Source: Streptomyces djakartensis (lineage in GTDB: Bacteria; Actinomycetota; Actinomycetes; Streptomycetales; Streptomycetaceae). From it: a stretch of 64,000 bases of DNA. The position numbers and the translations under genes are program-made. Every line of letters starts with the position of its first letter. The stretch's first letter is position 1. Below are positions 50,942 through 61,184 of the stretch, in pieces. The notes below the pieces were generated by a model. That model did no database searches. It saw only the letters and a list, made by a program, of their open reading frames with translations, and had not been told where the DNA came from. Where the stretch lies: contig NZ_BMWE01000027.1 in NCBI RefSeq assembly GCF_014651075.1, positions 1 through 64,000 on the forward strand, in the 5' to 3' direction.

Positions 50942-52897
50942 TCCGACAGGGAACCACCACGCCGCAGGGTGCCCGGCCCCGCCAGGCCGGTCCGCCCCGA
51001 CGCCAGGCGCCGGCCCGGACCCGGTGCCCGGCCCGCGCGGCGCCCGGCGCAGGGACGTCCCAGGGCGCCCCGGCCGCTCCGGCTGGCCAGCCCCCGGCCC
51101 CGGCTGCGTCTGGTCGGGCTCGCCCTGACGCTGGTGCTGATCGCCTTCGTCGTCCGGCTCTTCCAGGTGCAGGCCGTCGACGCGAGCACGTACGCCGCGA
51201 AGGCCGAGCAGAACCGCTACGTCGGGCAGGTGCTCGCCGCGGACCGGGGCGAGATCACCGACCGGTCCGGTGTGGCCCTGGCGACCAGCGAGGACGCCTA
51301 CGACATCACCGCCGACCCCACGATGTTCGCTCCGGGCCAGCTGAAGATCGGCGACGGGCCCGAGCAGGCGGCCGCGCTGCTCGCGCCGATCCTCGGCCAG
51401 GACCAGGAGACGCTGGTCAAGAAGCTGCGCCCGAAGAACGAGGCCCTGCGTTACGTCAAACTCGCCTCCCGCCAGACCCCGCAGGTGTGGAAGCAGATCA
51501 AGGACCTGAAGTCCGCGCTCGCCAAGAAGGCGGAGACGGACAAGTCCACGCCCAATGTTCTCTCGGGCGTCTTCTCCGTCGCCACCAGCAAGCGCGTGTA
51601 TCCCAACGCCGACCTCGCCGCCGGAATACTGGGCTGGGTCAACGGCGAGGGCAAGCCCGGTGGCGGCATCGAGCTGCAGCTGGACAAGCAGCTCGCCGGC
51701 AAGGACGGCAAGATCCGCTACGCCCAGTCGGGCGGCCGCCTCGTCCCCACCGCGGGCTCCACCGAGACACCCGCCGTGCCCGGCAGCGACGTCGAGCTCA
51801 CCATCGACCGCGACATCCAGTGGGCCGCCCAGAAGGCCATCTCCGACCAGGTGACGGAGTCCGCGGCCGACCGCGGCTACGTCATCGTCCAGGACACCCG
51901 CACCGGCGAGATCCTGGCCATGGCCAACTCACCCGGTTTTGACCCCAACGACCTGTCCGACGCCGACCCGGCCGCCCTCGGCAACGCCGCCGTCCAGGAC
52001 GCCTTCGAACCCGGCTCCACCGCCAAGGTCATGTCGATGGCCGCCGTGCTGGAGGAGAACGCCGCCACCCCGATGACCCACGTCGTCGTGCCCAATCGGC
52101 TGCACCGCGGCGACCGGCTCTTCAAGGACGACATCGACCACCCGACCTGGTACCTGACCCTCAACGGCGTCCTCGCCAAGTCCAGCAACATCGGCACCAT
52201 CCTCGCCACCGGCCAGCTGGGCAGGACCCAGGCCCAGGCCAACAAGGTCCTCTACCACTACCTGCGCGAGTTCGGCCTCGGCAGCGAAACCGGACTCGGC
52301 TTCCCCGGCGAGACCAACGGCATCCTCGCCCCGCCCGACAAGTGGTCGACCTCGCAGCAGTACACGATCCCTTTCGGCCAGGGCGTCTCCATCAACGCCA
52401 TGCAGGCGGCGTCCGTGTACTCGACCATCGCCAACGGCGGCGTCCGCGTCGAACCCACGCTCGTCCGCGGCACCAGGGGGCCCGACGGCCGCTTCACCCC
52501 GGCCGCCAGGCCCGGGACGAAGCGCGTCGTGAGCGCGAAGACGGCGAAGACCCTCGCCCGGATGCTGGAGTCCGTGGTGGACGACGAGGAGGGCACCGGA
52601 ACCAAGGCGCGCATCCCCGGCTACCGCGTCGCGGGCAAGACGGGCACGGCGAACCGCGTGGATCCGGCCACCGGCAAGTACCACGGCTACACGTCGTCGT
52701 TCGCCGGGTTCGCGCCCGCCGACAAACCACGCATCACCGTCTACTGCGCCATCCAGAACGCCACCAGCGGCAGCTACTTCGGCGGCCAGATCTGCGGCCC
52801 CGTATACAAGCAGGTCATGGAGTTCGCACTGAAGTCCCTCCAGGTCCCGCCGACCGGGGCCAAGCCCGCGAAGCTGCCGGTCACCTTCAGTCGCTGA
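50939..52897 (+). CDS. ftsI: Septal penicillin-binding protein FtsI (PBP3)
   Basis: 652 aa from GTG 50939, 8 nt after GGCAGG; GTG 50930 is an in-frame alternative overlapping the small ORF's stop. Arg/Pro-rich cytoplasmic part (1-50), one membrane helix (L-V-G-L-A-L-T-L-V-L-I-A-F), a dimerisation domain, then the transpeptidase: S-T-A-K active Ser in F-E-P-G-S-T-A-K, S-S-N, and K-T-G-T-A. It cross-links septal peptidoglycan with FtsW. In S. coelicolor ftsI is needed for sporulation septation. Confidence 0.96.
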   Translation: MSDREPPRRRVPGPARPVRPDARRRPGPGARPARRPAQGRPRAPRPLRLASPRPRLRLVGLALTLVLIAFVVRLFQVQAVDASTYAAKAEQNRYVGQVLAADRGEITDRSGVALATSEDAYDITADPTMFAPGQLKIGDGPEQAAALLAPILGQDQETLVKKLRPKNEALRYVKLASRQTPQVWKQIKDLKSALAKKAETDKSTPNVLSGVFSVATSKRVYPNADLAAGILGWVNGEGKPGGGIELQLDKQLAGKDGKIRYAQSGGRLVPTAGSTETPAVPGSDVELTIDRDIQWAAQKAISDQVTESAADRGYVIVQDTRTGEILAMANSPGFDPNDLSDADPAALGNAAVQDAFEPGSTAKVMSMAAVLEENAATPMTHVVVPNRLHRGDRLFKDDIDHPTWYLTLNGVLAKSSNIGTILATGQLGRTQAQANKVLYHYLREFGLGSETGLGFPGETNGILAPPDKWSTSQQYTIPFGQGVSINAMQAASVYSTIANGGVRVEPTLVRGTRGPDGRFTPAARPGTKRVVSAKTAKTLARMLESVVDDEEGTGTKARIPGYRVAGKTGTANRVDPATGKYHGYTSSFAGFAPADKPRITVYCAIQNATSGSYFGGQICGPVYKQVMEFALKSLQVPPTGAKPAKLPVTFSR

Positions 52898-52943
52898 TCG
52901 GCCACACCCCCCGATCAGCACGGAACCAGCCAGGAACCACCTC

Positions 52944-54599
52944 GTGACAACGATCACCCCCGACCCCGGGAACCAGAGCGCCTCCGGCCCCTCACTTCGC
53001 CCGGAGGCGGGTACGCCCGGTACGCTCACCGCCGTGCCACACGCTGATCAGTCCCAAATCACCCAGAAGGGCCAACCCGTGACATACCCCGGGCCGCCCA
53101 GGCCGGTGCACGTCTCCGCCACACGTCTCGCGGAACTCGCCGGTCAGCTGGGTGCCACCGCGCCGGAGAGCGACGCCGAGGTCACGGGCATCACCCATGA
53201 CTCGCGCGCCGTCCGTCCCGGCGACCTCTACGCCGCCCTCCCGGGCGCCCGTCTGCACGGCGCGGACTTCGTCAACCAGGCCGCGGGCCTCGGCGCCGCC
53301 GCCGTGCTCACCGACCCGACCGGCGCCGAGCGCGCCGCCGCGTCCGGGCTGCCGGTACTGGTCGTCGACGATCCGCGCGGGCGGATGGGCGAGCTGGCCG
53401 CCACGATCTACGGCCACCCCGGCCGGGACCTGCTCCAGATCGGCATCACCGGCACCTCCGGCAAGACCACCACCGCCTACCTGGTCGAGGGCGGCCTGAG
53501 GACGGTCCGGTCCACCGGCCTCATCGGCACGGTGGAGATGCGCATCGGCGACGAGCGCATCAAGTCCGAGCGCACCACCCCCGAAGCCACCGACCTGCAG
53601 GCCCTGTTCGCCGTCATGCGCGAACGCGGTGTCGACGCGGTCGCGATGGAGGTCTCCAGCCACGCCCTGGTCCTCGGCCGGGTCGACGGCTGTGTCTTCG
53701 ACATCGGCGTCTTCACCAACCTCAGCCCGGAACACATGGAGTTCCACTCGGGCATGGAGGACTACTTCCAGGCGAAGGCGCAGCTCTTCACCCCGAAACG
53801 GGGCAAACTCGGCGTGGTCAACGTCGACGACGAATACGGGCGCAGGCTGGCCAAGGAGGCCACCGTCCCGGTCGTCACCTACTCCGCCGAGGGCCACCCC
53901 GACGCGGACTGGCGCGCCGAGGACGTCCAGGTCGGCCGGCTGGACTCGACGTTCACCGTCATCGGCCCCAAGGGCGAGCGGATCGCCGCCAAGTCGCCGC
54001 TGCCGGGCCCCTTCAACGTGGCCAACACCCTCGCCGCGATCGTCGCCCTCGCCGTCGCCGGGCTGGACCCGCAGGCCGCCGCCGACGGCGTCGCCGCCGT
54101 GCCCGGCGTGCCGGGCCGCCTGGAGCGGGTCGACGCCGGACAGCCGTACCTCGCGGTCGTCGACTACGCCCACAAGACCGACGCCGTCGAGTCCGTGCTG
54201 CGGGCCCTGCGCAAGGTCACCGAGGGCAAGCTGCACATCGTCCTCGGATGCGGTGGCGACCGCGACAGGACCAAGCGCGAGCCCATGGGCGCCGCCGCCG
54301 CCCGGCTCGCCGACACGGCCGTACTGACCTCCGACAACCCCCGCTCCGAGGACCCCCTCGCGATCCTCGCCACGATGCTCCAGGGCGCGGCCTCGGTGCC
54401 CGCCTACGAGCGCGGCGAGGTGGCCGTCTTCGAGGACCGGGCCGCCGCGATCGCGGCCGCCGTCGCCCGCGCCGAGCCCGGCGACACCGTCCTGGTCGCG
54501 GGCAAGGGCCACGAGCAGGGCCAGGACATCGCCGGGGTGGTCCGTCCCTTCGACGACCGCCAGGTGCTTCGCGAAGCCATCCAGAAGACCCAGGGATGA
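52944..54599 (+). CDS. murE: UDP-N-acetylmuramoyl-tripeptide synthetase (diaminopimelate-adding)
   Basis: 551 aa from GTG 52944 after AGGAACC; GTG 53079 would remove a disordered 45-residue N-extension and remains possible. P-loop G-T-S-G-K-T-T, then H-D-S-R, S-S-H-A-L, N-L-S-P-E-H-M-E, and the substrate motif D-N-P-R (typical of Dap-adding MurE, LL-Dap in Streptomyces). It adds diaminopimelate to UDP-MurNAc-L-Ala-D-Glu. Confidence 0.96.
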   Translation: MTTITPDPGNQSASGPSLRPEAGTPGTLTAVPHADQSQITQKGQPVTYPGPPRPVHVSATRLAELAGQLGATAPESDAEVTGITHDSRAVRPGDLYAALPGARLHGADFVNQAAGLGAAAVLTDPTGAERAAASGLPVLVVDDPRGRMGELAATIYGHPGRDLLQIGITGTSGKTTTAYLVEGGLRTVRSTGLIGTVEMRIGDERIKSERTTPEATDLQALFAVMRERGVDAVAMEVSSHALVLGRVDGCVFDIGVFTNLSPEHMEFHSGMEDYFQAKAQLFTPKRGKLGVVNVDDEYGRRLAKEATVPVVTYSAEGHPDADWRAEDVQVGRLDSTFTVIGPKGERIAAKSPLPGPFNVANTLAAIVALAVAGLDPQAAADGVAAVPGVPGRLERVDAGQPYLAVVDYAHKTDAVESVLRALRKVTEGKLHIVLGCGGDRDRTKREPMGAAAARLADTAVLTSDNPRSEDPLAILATMLQGAASVPAYERGEVAVFEDRAAAIAAAVARAEPGDTVLVAGKGHEQGQDIAGVVRPFDDRQVLREAIQKTQG

Positions 54600-54627
54600 A
54601 ATCCCGCATGATCCAGGGGATGAACTT

Positions 54628-56043
54628 GTGATCGCCCTCTCCCTCGCCGAGATCGCAGAAGTCGTCGGCGGGCAGACGCACGACATACCGGACCCGTCCG
54701 TCCAGGTCACCGGCCCGGTCGTCCGGGACTCCCGCGAGGCGGGGCCGGGCAGCCTGTTCGTGGCCTTCGCCGGTGAGCGCGTGGACGGCCACGACTTCGC
54801 GGCGGCGGTCGTCGAGGCGGGAGCGGTGGCCGTACTCGGCACCCGCCCCGTCGGCGTGCCCGCGATCGTCGTGGACGACGTCCAGGCCGCCCTCGGCGCC
54901 CTCGCCCGGCACGTCGTACGCCGCCTAGGCGCCACCCTCGTCGCCCTCACCGGCTCGGCGGGCAAGACCAGCACCAAGGACCTCATCGCGCAGGTGCTCC
55001 AGCGCAAGGCGCCTACGGTCTTCACGCCCGGCTCCCTCAACAACGAGATCGGGCTGCCGCTGACCGCCCTCAGCGCCACCGAGGAGACGAGGTTCCTCGT
55101 CCTGGAGATGGGCGCCCGCGGCATCGGGCACATCCGCTACCTCACCGACCTGACGCCCCCCAGGGTCGGTCTCGTCCTGAACGTCGGCAGCGCCCACATC
55201 GGCGAGTTCGGCGGCCGCGAGCAGATCGCCCAGGCCAAGGGCGAACTCGTCGAGTCCCTCCCCGCCGAGGCCGACGGCGGCACCGCGATCCTCAACGCGG
55301 ACGACCCCTACGTGCGGGCCATGGCCTCCCGTACGAAGGCGAAGGTGGTCTTTTTCGGAGAGTCCGGCGAAGCGGACGTTCGCGCTGAGAACGTGCGACT
55401 CACGGACACCGGACAGCCCTCGTTCAGGCTTCACACACCCTCCGGTGCAAGCGATGTGACCATGCGCCTGTACGGTGAGCACCACGTGTCGAACGCGCTC
55501 GCCGCGGCCGCCGTCGCCCACGAGTTGGGCATGTCCGCTGACGAGATCGCCGTCGCGCTCTCCGAGGCGGGCTCCCTCTCCCGCTGGCGGATGGAGGTCA
55601 CCGAGCGCCCGGACGGCGTGACGGTCGTCAACGACGCCTACAACGCGAACCCCGAGTCCATGCGAGCCGCTCTGCGCGCGCTCGTGGCGATCGGCAAGGG
55701 GCGGCGGACGTGGGCGGTGCTCGGCCAGATGGCCGAGCTCGGGGACGAGGCTCTCGCCGAGCACGACGCGGTCGGACGGCTCGCCGTCCGGCTCAACGTC
55801 AGCAAGCTCGTCGCGGTCGGTGGCAGGGAAGCCGCCTGGCTGCAACTGGGCGCATATAACGAGGGTTCGTGGGGTGAGGAGTCGGTGCACGTGTCCGACG
55901 CACAGGCGGCGGTCGACCTGTTGCGCAGCGAGTTGCGCCCGGGAGACGTCGTACTCGTGAAGGCGTCCCGTTCGGTCGGCCTCGAGAGCGTGGCGCAGGC
56001 GCTGCTCGAGTCCGGTGCCGAGGGTGAGGTTTCCGCCCGATGA
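54628..56043 (+). CDS. murF: UDP-N-acetylmuramoyl-tripeptide:D-Ala-D-Ala ligase
   Basis: 471 aa from GTG 54628; ATG 54619 is an alternative with a weaker ribosome site. Mur ligase blocks: D-S-R-E-A-G, G-S-A-G-K-T-S-T-K (P-loop), N-N-E-I-G-L-P, G-E-F-G-G, and Y-N-A-N-P-E-S. It adds D-Ala-D-Ala to complete the pentapeptide. Its stop TGA overlaps the mraY start (ATGA). Confidence 0.96.
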   Translation: MIALSLAEIAEVVGGQTHDIPDPSVQVTGPVVRDSREAGPGSLFVAFAGERVDGHDFAAAVVEAGAVAVLGTRPVGVPAIVVDDVQAALGALARHVVRRLGATLVALTGSAGKTSTKDLIAQVLQRKAPTVFTPGSLNNEIGLPLTALSATEETRFLVLEMGARGIGHIRYLTDLTPPRVGLVLNVGSAHIGEFGGREQIAQAKGELVESLPAEADGGTAILNADDPYVRAMASRTKAKVVFFGESGEADVRAENVRLTDTGQPSFRLHTPSGASDVTMRLYGEHHVSNALAAAAVAHELGMSADEIAVALSEAGSLSRWRMEVTERPDGVTVVNDAYNANPESMRAALRALVAIGKGRRTWAVLGQMAELGDEALAEHDAVGRLAVRLNVSKLVAVGGREAAWLQLGAYNEGSWGEESVHVSDAQAAVDLLRSELRPGDVVLVKASRSVGLESVAQALLESGAEGEVSAR

Positions 56044-57134
56044 TGAAGCAGATCCTGTTCGCAGGAGTCATTGGTCTCTTCCTGACCCTGGTCGGCACCC
56101 CGCTGCTGATCAAACTGCTGGCGCGCAAGGGCTACGGCCAGTACATCCGGGACGACGGGCCGCGCGAGCACGCCAGCAAGCGCGGTACGCCGACCATGGG
56201 CGGTATCGCGTTCATCCTGGCGACGGTCGCCGCGTACTTCCTGGCCAAGGTGATCACCGGCTATCTGGACCCGGAGGCCGACGCGGCGCCGACCTTCTCG
56301 GGTCTGCTGGTGCTCGGCCTGATGGTCGGCATGGGCCTGGTCGGCTTCCTCGACGACTACATCAAGATCGTCAAGCGGCGTTCGCTGGGCCTGCGGGCCA
56401 AGGCGAAGATGGCCGGCCAGCTGATCGTCGGCATCAGCTTCGCGGTGCTCTCGCTGCAGTTCGCGGACAACCGCGGCAACACCCCGGCCTCCACCAAGCT
56501 GTCGTTCATCACGGACTTCGGCTGGACGATCGGGCCCGTGCTGTTCGTGGTCTGGGCGCTGTTCATGATCCTCGCGATGTCGAACGGCGTGAACCTGACC
56601 GACGGTCTGGACGGTCTCGCCACCGGCGCCTCGGTACTGGTCTTCGGCGCCTACACCTTCATCGGCGTCTGGCAGTTCCAGGAGTCCTGCGCCAACGCGA
56701 AGACGCTGACCAACCCGGGTGCGTGTTTTGAGGTGCGGGACCCGCTCGACCTGGCGGTGGTCGCGTCCGCGCTGATGGGCGCCTGCCTGGGCTTCCTGTG
56801 GTGGAACACGTCGCCGGCCAAGATCTTCATGGGTGACACCGGTTCGCTGGCGCTCGGCGGTGTGCTCGCGGGCCTCGCGATCTGCTCCCGCACCGAGCTG
56901 CTGCTCGCCATCCTCGGCGGCCTGTTCGTCCTGATCACCATGTCCGTGGTGATCCAGGTCGGTTCCTTCCGCCTGACCGGCAAGCGGGTCTTCCGGATGG
57001 CGCCACTCCAGCACCACTTCGAACTCAAGGGCTGGTCCGAGGTCCTTGTGGTGGTCCGCTTCTGGATCATCCAGGGCATCTGTGTGATTGTCGGACTTGG
57101 CCTCTTCTATGCGGGATGGGCAGCGGACAAGTGA
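56040..57134 (+). CDS. mraY: Phospho-N-acetylmuramoyl-pentapeptide transferase
   Basis: 364 aa, ten predicted membrane helices. Signature blocks: P-T-M-G-G near residue 47, D-D-Y-I-K, N-L-T-D-G-L-D-G-L and the C-terminal H-H-F-E-L with W-S-E. It moves phospho-MurNAc-pentapeptide onto undecaprenyl phosphate (lipid I). Starts within the murF stop (ATGA); a second ATG follows 3 nt later. Ends by overlapping murD. Confidence 0.97.
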   Translation: MMKQILFAGVIGLFLTLVGTPLLIKLLARKGYGQYIRDDGPREHASKRGTPTMGGIAFILATVAAYFLAKVITGYLDPEADAAPTFSGLLVLGLMVGMGLVGFLDDYIKIVKRRSLGLRAKAKMAGQLIVGISFAVLSLQFADNRGNTPASTKLSFITDFGWTIGPVLFVVWALFMILAMSNGVNLTDGLDGLATGASVLVFGAYTFIGVWQFQESCANAKTLTNPGACFEVRDPLDLAVVASALMGACLGFLWWNTSPAKIFMGDTGSLALGGVLAGLAICSRTELLLAILGGLFVLITMSVVIQVGSFRLTGKRVFRMAPLQHHFELKGWSEVLVVVRFWIIQGICVIVGLGLFYAGWAADK

Positions 57135-58543
57135 TCAACTGGCAGGGCAAGCACGTCACCGTCGCCGGGCTCGGCGTCTCCGGCGTCCCGGCGGCCAAGG
57201 TGCTGCGCGGACTCGGCGCGCGGGTCACCGTCGTCAACGACGGCGACGACGAGCGGGCGCGGACCCAGGCCGCGGAGCTTCAGGCCCTGGGGGTCACCGT
57301 GCGCCTGGGCGACGGCGACACCCTGCCGGAGGGCACCGAGCTGATCGTGACTGCGCCCGGCTGGAAGCCGGACAAGCCGCTGTTCGCTGCGGCGGAGAAG
57401 GCCGGGGTCGAGGTCTGGGGCGACGTCGAACTGGCCTGGCGCCTGCGCGGCCCCGACGCCGCGCCCTGGCTGGCCGTCACGGGCACCAACGGCAAGACCA
57501 CCACCGTCCAGATGCTGGCGTCCATCCTGACGGCGGCGGGCCTGCGCACGGCCGCCGTCGGCAACATCGGCGTCTCCCTGCTGGACGCGGTGCTCGGCGA
57601 AGAGCGCTACGACGTCCTGGCCGTGGAGCTGTCCAGCTACCAGCTGCACTGGGCGCCGTCCCTGCGCGCCCACTCGGCCGCCGTGCTCAACCTCGCCCCC
57701 GACCACCTCGACTGGCACGGCTCCATGGAGGCCTACGCCGCCGACAAGGGCCGCGTCTACGAGGGAAATCGCGTCGCCTGCGTGTACAACGCCGCCGACC
57801 GGGCCACCGAGGACCTGGTGCGCGAGGCCGACGTCGAGGAGGGCTGCCGGGCCATCGGCTTCACCCTGGGCACGCCCGGGCCCTCCCAACTCGGCGTCGT
57901 CGAGGGCATCCTGGTCGACCGGGCCTTCGTCGAGAACCGGCAGAAGAACGCCCAGGAGCTCGCCGAGGTCTCCGACGTCAACCCGCCGGCCCCGCACAAC
58001 ATCGCCAACGCCCTCGCGGCGGCGGCCCTCGCCCGCGCCTACGGTGTGCCCGCCAAGGCCGTACGGGACGGCCTGCGGGCCTTCACCCCGGACGCCCACC
58101 GCATCGCGCACGTGGCGGACGTGGACGGGGTCGCCTACGTCGACGACTCCAAGGCCACCAACACGCATGCGGCCGAAGCCTCGTTGGCGGCGTACGAGTC
58201 GATCGTGTGGATCGCGGGCGGGCTGGCGAAGGGCGCGACCTTCGACGAGCTGGTCGCCAAGTCGGCGAAGCGGCTGCGCGGGGCCGTGCTGATCGGCGCG
58301 GACCGCGAGCTCATCCGTGAAGCCCTGGCGCGACACGCCCCGGAAGTACCGGTCGTCGACCTCGACCGGACCGACACTGGGGCGATGCGCGCGGCGGTTC
58401 AGGAGGCGCGCGGCCTCGCCCGCACCGGTGACACGGTGCTGCTGGCTCCGGCCTGCGCCTCCATGGACATGTTCGCCAACTACAACAAGCGCGGGGACGC
58501 TTTCGCGGACGCCGTTCGTGAGCTCGGCTCCGGCGAGGGCTGA
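57131..58543 (+). CDS. murD: UDP-N-acetylmuramoylalanine-D-glutamate ligase
   Basis: 470 aa. GTG 57131 overlaps the mraY stop as GTGA, in keeping with the other junctions, and is preferred over ATG 57116. Blocks: V-A-G-L-G-V-S-G near the N-terminus, G-T-N-G-K-T-T P-loop, E-L-S-S-Y-Q-L, N-L-A-P-D-H-L-D-W-H and Y-V-D-D-S-K-A-T-N. It adds D-Glu to UDP-MurNAc-L-Ala. Followed by a 137-bp gap before ftsW in which I see nothing but the ribosome site. Confidence 0.96.
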   Translation: MINWQGKHVTVAGLGVSGVPAAKVLRGLGARVTVVNDGDDERARTQAAELQALGVTVRLGDGDTLPEGTELIVTAPGWKPDKPLFAAAEKAGVEVWGDVELAWRLRGPDAAPWLAVTGTNGKTTTVQMLASILTAAGLRTAAVGNIGVSLLDAVLGEERYDVLAVELSSYQLHWAPSLRAHSAAVLNLAPDHLDWHGSMEAYAADKGRVYEGNRVACVYNAADRATEDLVREADVEEGCRAIGFTLGTPGPSQLGVVEGILVDRAFVENRQKNAQELAEVSDVNPPAPHNIANALAAAALARAYGVPAKAVRDGLRAFTPDAHRIAHVADVDGVAYVDDSKATNTHAAEASLAAYESIVWIAGGLAKGATFDELVAKSAKRLRGAVLIGADRELIREALARHAPEVPVVDLDRTDTGAMRAAVQEARGLARTGDTVLLAPACASMDMFANYNKRGDAFADAVRELGSGEG

Positions 58544-58680
58544 CCCGGGTCCGCCTTGCCCGGCGGCGGTGCCGGGCGTACCTGGGAGGGACGCGTGACA
58601 CGGATGTGGCTGGTGCCCGAGCGGCCGGGGGACGTCAGGGCCTGTTCTGAGTTCCCCGCCTGCGCCCCGAGCCCGGCGGG

Positions 58681-60054
58681 GTGAGCGGAGTGCCCGCCAG
58701 CCGTACCGGACGGCCTCCGGCCCCACGCGCCCCCAGGCGTCCCGCCGCGACCCGGCTCCCGCGCCAGAACGGGGTCCTGGGCTTCTACGACCGTGCGCGC
58801 AGGAGCTGGGACCGGCCGCTGACCGCTTACTACCTGATCTTCGGTGGCAGCCTGCTGATCACCGTGCTGGGCCTGGTGATGGTCTACTCGGCCTCACAGA
58901 TCACCGCGCTGCAGATGTCGCTGCCGGGTTCGTACTTCTTCCGCAAGCAGCTCCTCGCGGCGGTCATCGGCGCCGGTCTGCTGTTCGCGGCCTCACGGAT
59001 GCCGGTGAAACTGCACCGGGCGCTGGCCTATCCGATCCTCGCGGGAGCCGTCTTCCTGATGGCCCTCGTACAGATCCCGGGGATAGGAGTGTCCGTCAAC
59101 GGCAACCAGAACTGGATCGCGGTCGGCGGCTCGTTCCAGATCCAGCCCAGCGAGTTCGGCAAGCTCGCCCTCGTCCTGTGGGGCGCCGACCTGCTGGCCC
59201 GCAAGCAGGACAAGAGGCTGCTGACGCAGTGGAAGCACATGCTCGTGCCGCTGGTGCCGGCCGCCTTCATGCTGCTCGGCCTGATCATGATCGGCGGCGA
59301 CATGGGCACCGCGATCATCCTCACGGCCATCCTGTTCGGCCTCCTCTGGCTGGCGGGCGCGCCCACCCGGCTGTTCGCCGGAGTGCTGTCGGTCGCGGCC
59401 GTCCTCGGCCTGATCCTCATCAAGACCAGCCCCAACCGGATGGCCCGCCTGCAGTGCCTCGGAGCCACCGAGCCCCAGTCCGGGCCCGTCGACTGCTGGC
59501 AGGCCGTGCACGGGATCTACGCGCTCGCCTCCGGCGGAATCTTCGGCTCCGGGCTGGGTGCGAGTGTGGAGAAATGGGGCCAACTGCCCGAAGCCCACAC
59601 CGACTTCATCTTCGCCGTCACCGGTGAGGAACTGGGCCTGGCGGGGACGCTGTCGGTACTCGCTCTCTTCGCGGCTCTAGGCTATGCGGGTATCCGCGTG
59701 GCCGGACGCACGGAGGACCCCTTCGTCAGGTACGCCGCGGGAGGTGTGACCACCTGGATCACGGCCCAGGCCGTGATCAACATCGGTGCGGTGCTCGGTC
59801 TGCTGCCGATCGCTGGCGTCCCCCTCCCGCTGTTCTCCTACGGAGGCTCCGCCCTGCTGCCGACCATGTTCGCCATCGGGCTGCTGATCGCCTTCGCACG
59901 CGACGAGCCCGCTGCGCGGGCGGCGCTTGCGATGCGGCAACCTCGCTTTGGTAGAAAGCGGGGGGCTGGGGGCACCGGTTCCAAACGGAGTCCCCGGAGA
60001 TGGAACACGATGCGACGGCGTGCCTCGGCGGCGCGCTCGTCCGGAGAGCGGTGA
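58681..60054 (+). CDS. ftsW: Septal peptidoglycan polymerase FtsW
   Basis: 457 aa from GTG 58681 (or GTG 58690). A Pro/Arg-rich start of about 35 residues is followed by ten membrane helices of the SEDS family. Family blocks: N-G-N-Q-N-W-I, P-S-E-F-G-K-L, A-H-T-D-F-I-F-A-V-T-G-E-E-L-G-L and P-L-F-S-Y-G-G-S-A. The C-terminus is Arg/Ser-rich. Together with FtsI it builds septal wall. Confidence 0.95.
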   Translation: MSGVPASRTGRPPAPRAPRRPAATRLPRQNGVLGFYDRARRSWDRPLTAYYLIFGGSLLITVLGLVMVYSASQITALQMSLPGSYFFRKQLLAAVIGAGLLFAASRMPVKLHRALAYPILAGAVFLMALVQIPGIGVSVNGNQNWIAVGGSFQIQPSEFGKLALVLWGADLLARKQDKRLLTQWKHMLVPLVPAAFMLLGLIMIGGDMGTAIILTAILFGLLWLAGAPTRLFAGVLSVAAVLGLILIKTSPNRMARLQCLGATEPQSGPVDCWQAVHGIYALASGGIFGSGLGASVEKWGQLPEAHTDFIFAVTGEELGLAGTLSVLALFAALGYAGIRVAGRTEDPFVRYAAGGVTTWITAQAVINIGAVLGLLPIAGVPLPLFSYGGSALLPTMFAIGLLIAFARDEPAARAALAMRQPRFGRKRGAGGTGSKRSPRRWNTMRRRASAARSSGER

Positions 60055-60060
60055 ATTTCG

Positions 60061-61158
60061 GTGCATGTCGTACTCGCCGGCGGGGGAACCGCGGGCCACA
60101 TCGAGCCCGCGCTCGCCCTCGCGGACGCCCTGCGCAGGCAGGATCCGAGCGTGGGCATCACGGCCCTGGGCACGGAGCGAGGCCTCGAGACACGTCTCGT
60201 ACCCGAGCGTGGGTACGAACTCGCGCTGATCCCCGCCGTGCCGCTGCCACGCAAGCCCACCCCCGAGCTGATCACCGTCCCGGGACGGTTGCGCGGCACG
60301 ATCAAGGCGACGGAGCAGATCCTGGAGCGCACCAAGGCGGACGCCGTGGTCGGCTTCGGCGGCTATGTCGCCCTGCCCGGCTACCTCGCGGCCAAGCGCC
60401 TCGGGGTGCCGATCGTGATCCATGAGGCCAACGCCCGCCCGGGGCTGGCCAACAAGATCGGCTCGCGCTACGCAAGCCAGGTCGCCGTCTCCACGCCGGA
60501 CAGCAAGCTGCGGGGCGCCCGCTACATCGGCATCCCGCTGCGCCGCTCCATCGCCACCCTGGACCGGGCCGCCGTACGCCCCGAGGCCCGGGCCGCGTTC
60601 GGGCTCGACCCGAACCTGCCCACGCTGCTCGTCTCCGGCGGCTCCCAGGGCGCCCGCCGGCTCAACGAGGTCGTGCAGACGGTCGCTCCGTGGCTCCAGC
60701 AGGCCGGAATCCAGATCCTGCACGCGGTCGGTCCGAAGAACGAACTGCCGCAGGTGCACCAGATGCCGGGAATGCCCCCTTACATCCCGGTAAGTTACCT
60801 GGACCGGATGGACCTCGCGTACGCCGCGGCCGACATGATGCTCTGCCGCGCGGGCGCGATGACCGTAGCCGAGCTCTCCGCCGTCGGGCTGCCGGCCGCC
60901 TACGTCCCGCTGCCCATCGGCAACGGCGAACAGCGGCTCAACGCCCAGCCGGTGGTCAAGGCCGGTGGCGGTCTGCTGGTCGACGACGCGGAGCTGACCC
61001 CCGAGTGGGTCCAGCAGAACGTCCTGCCCGTGCTCGCCGACCCGCACCGGCTGTACCAGATGTCCCGCGCCGCCGCCGAGTTCGGCCGCCGGGACGCCGA
61101 CGACCTGCTCGTCGGCATGGTGTACGAGGCGATCGCCGCCAGTCGTGCACATCGTTAG
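60061..61158 (+). CDS. murG: Lipid II synthase MurG (GlcNAc transferase)
   Basis: 365 aa from GTG 60061, 6 bp after ftsW. GT-B glycosyltransferase: G-G-G-T-A-G-H-I at the N-terminus, G-F-G-G-Y-V, H-E-A-N, G-I-P-L-R, G-G-S-Q-G-A, R-A-G-A-M-T-V-A-E-L and P-L-P-I-G. It transfers GlcNAc from UDP-GlcNAc to lipid I. murC is not next to it (usually elsewhere in Streptomyces). Confidence 0.96.
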   Translation: MHVVLAGGGTAGHIEPALALADALRRQDPSVGITALGTERGLETRLVPERGYELALIPAVPLPRKPTPELITVPGRLRGTIKATEQILERTKADAVVGFGGYVALPGYLAAKRLGVPIVIHEANARPGLANKIGSRYASQVAVSTPDSKLRGARYIGIPLRRSIATLDRAAVRPEARAAFGLDPNLPTLLVSGGSQGARRLNEVVQTVAPWLQQAGIQILHAVGPKNELPQVHQMPGMPPYIPVSYLDRMDLAYAAADMMLCRAGAMTVAELSAVGLPAAYVPLPIGNGEQRLNAQPVVKAGGGLLVDDAELTPEWVQQNVLPVLADPHRLYQMSRAAAEFGRRDADDLLVGMVYEAIAASRAHR

Positions 61159-61184
61159 GACTGTATGACGGAAGGCAGGGGAGC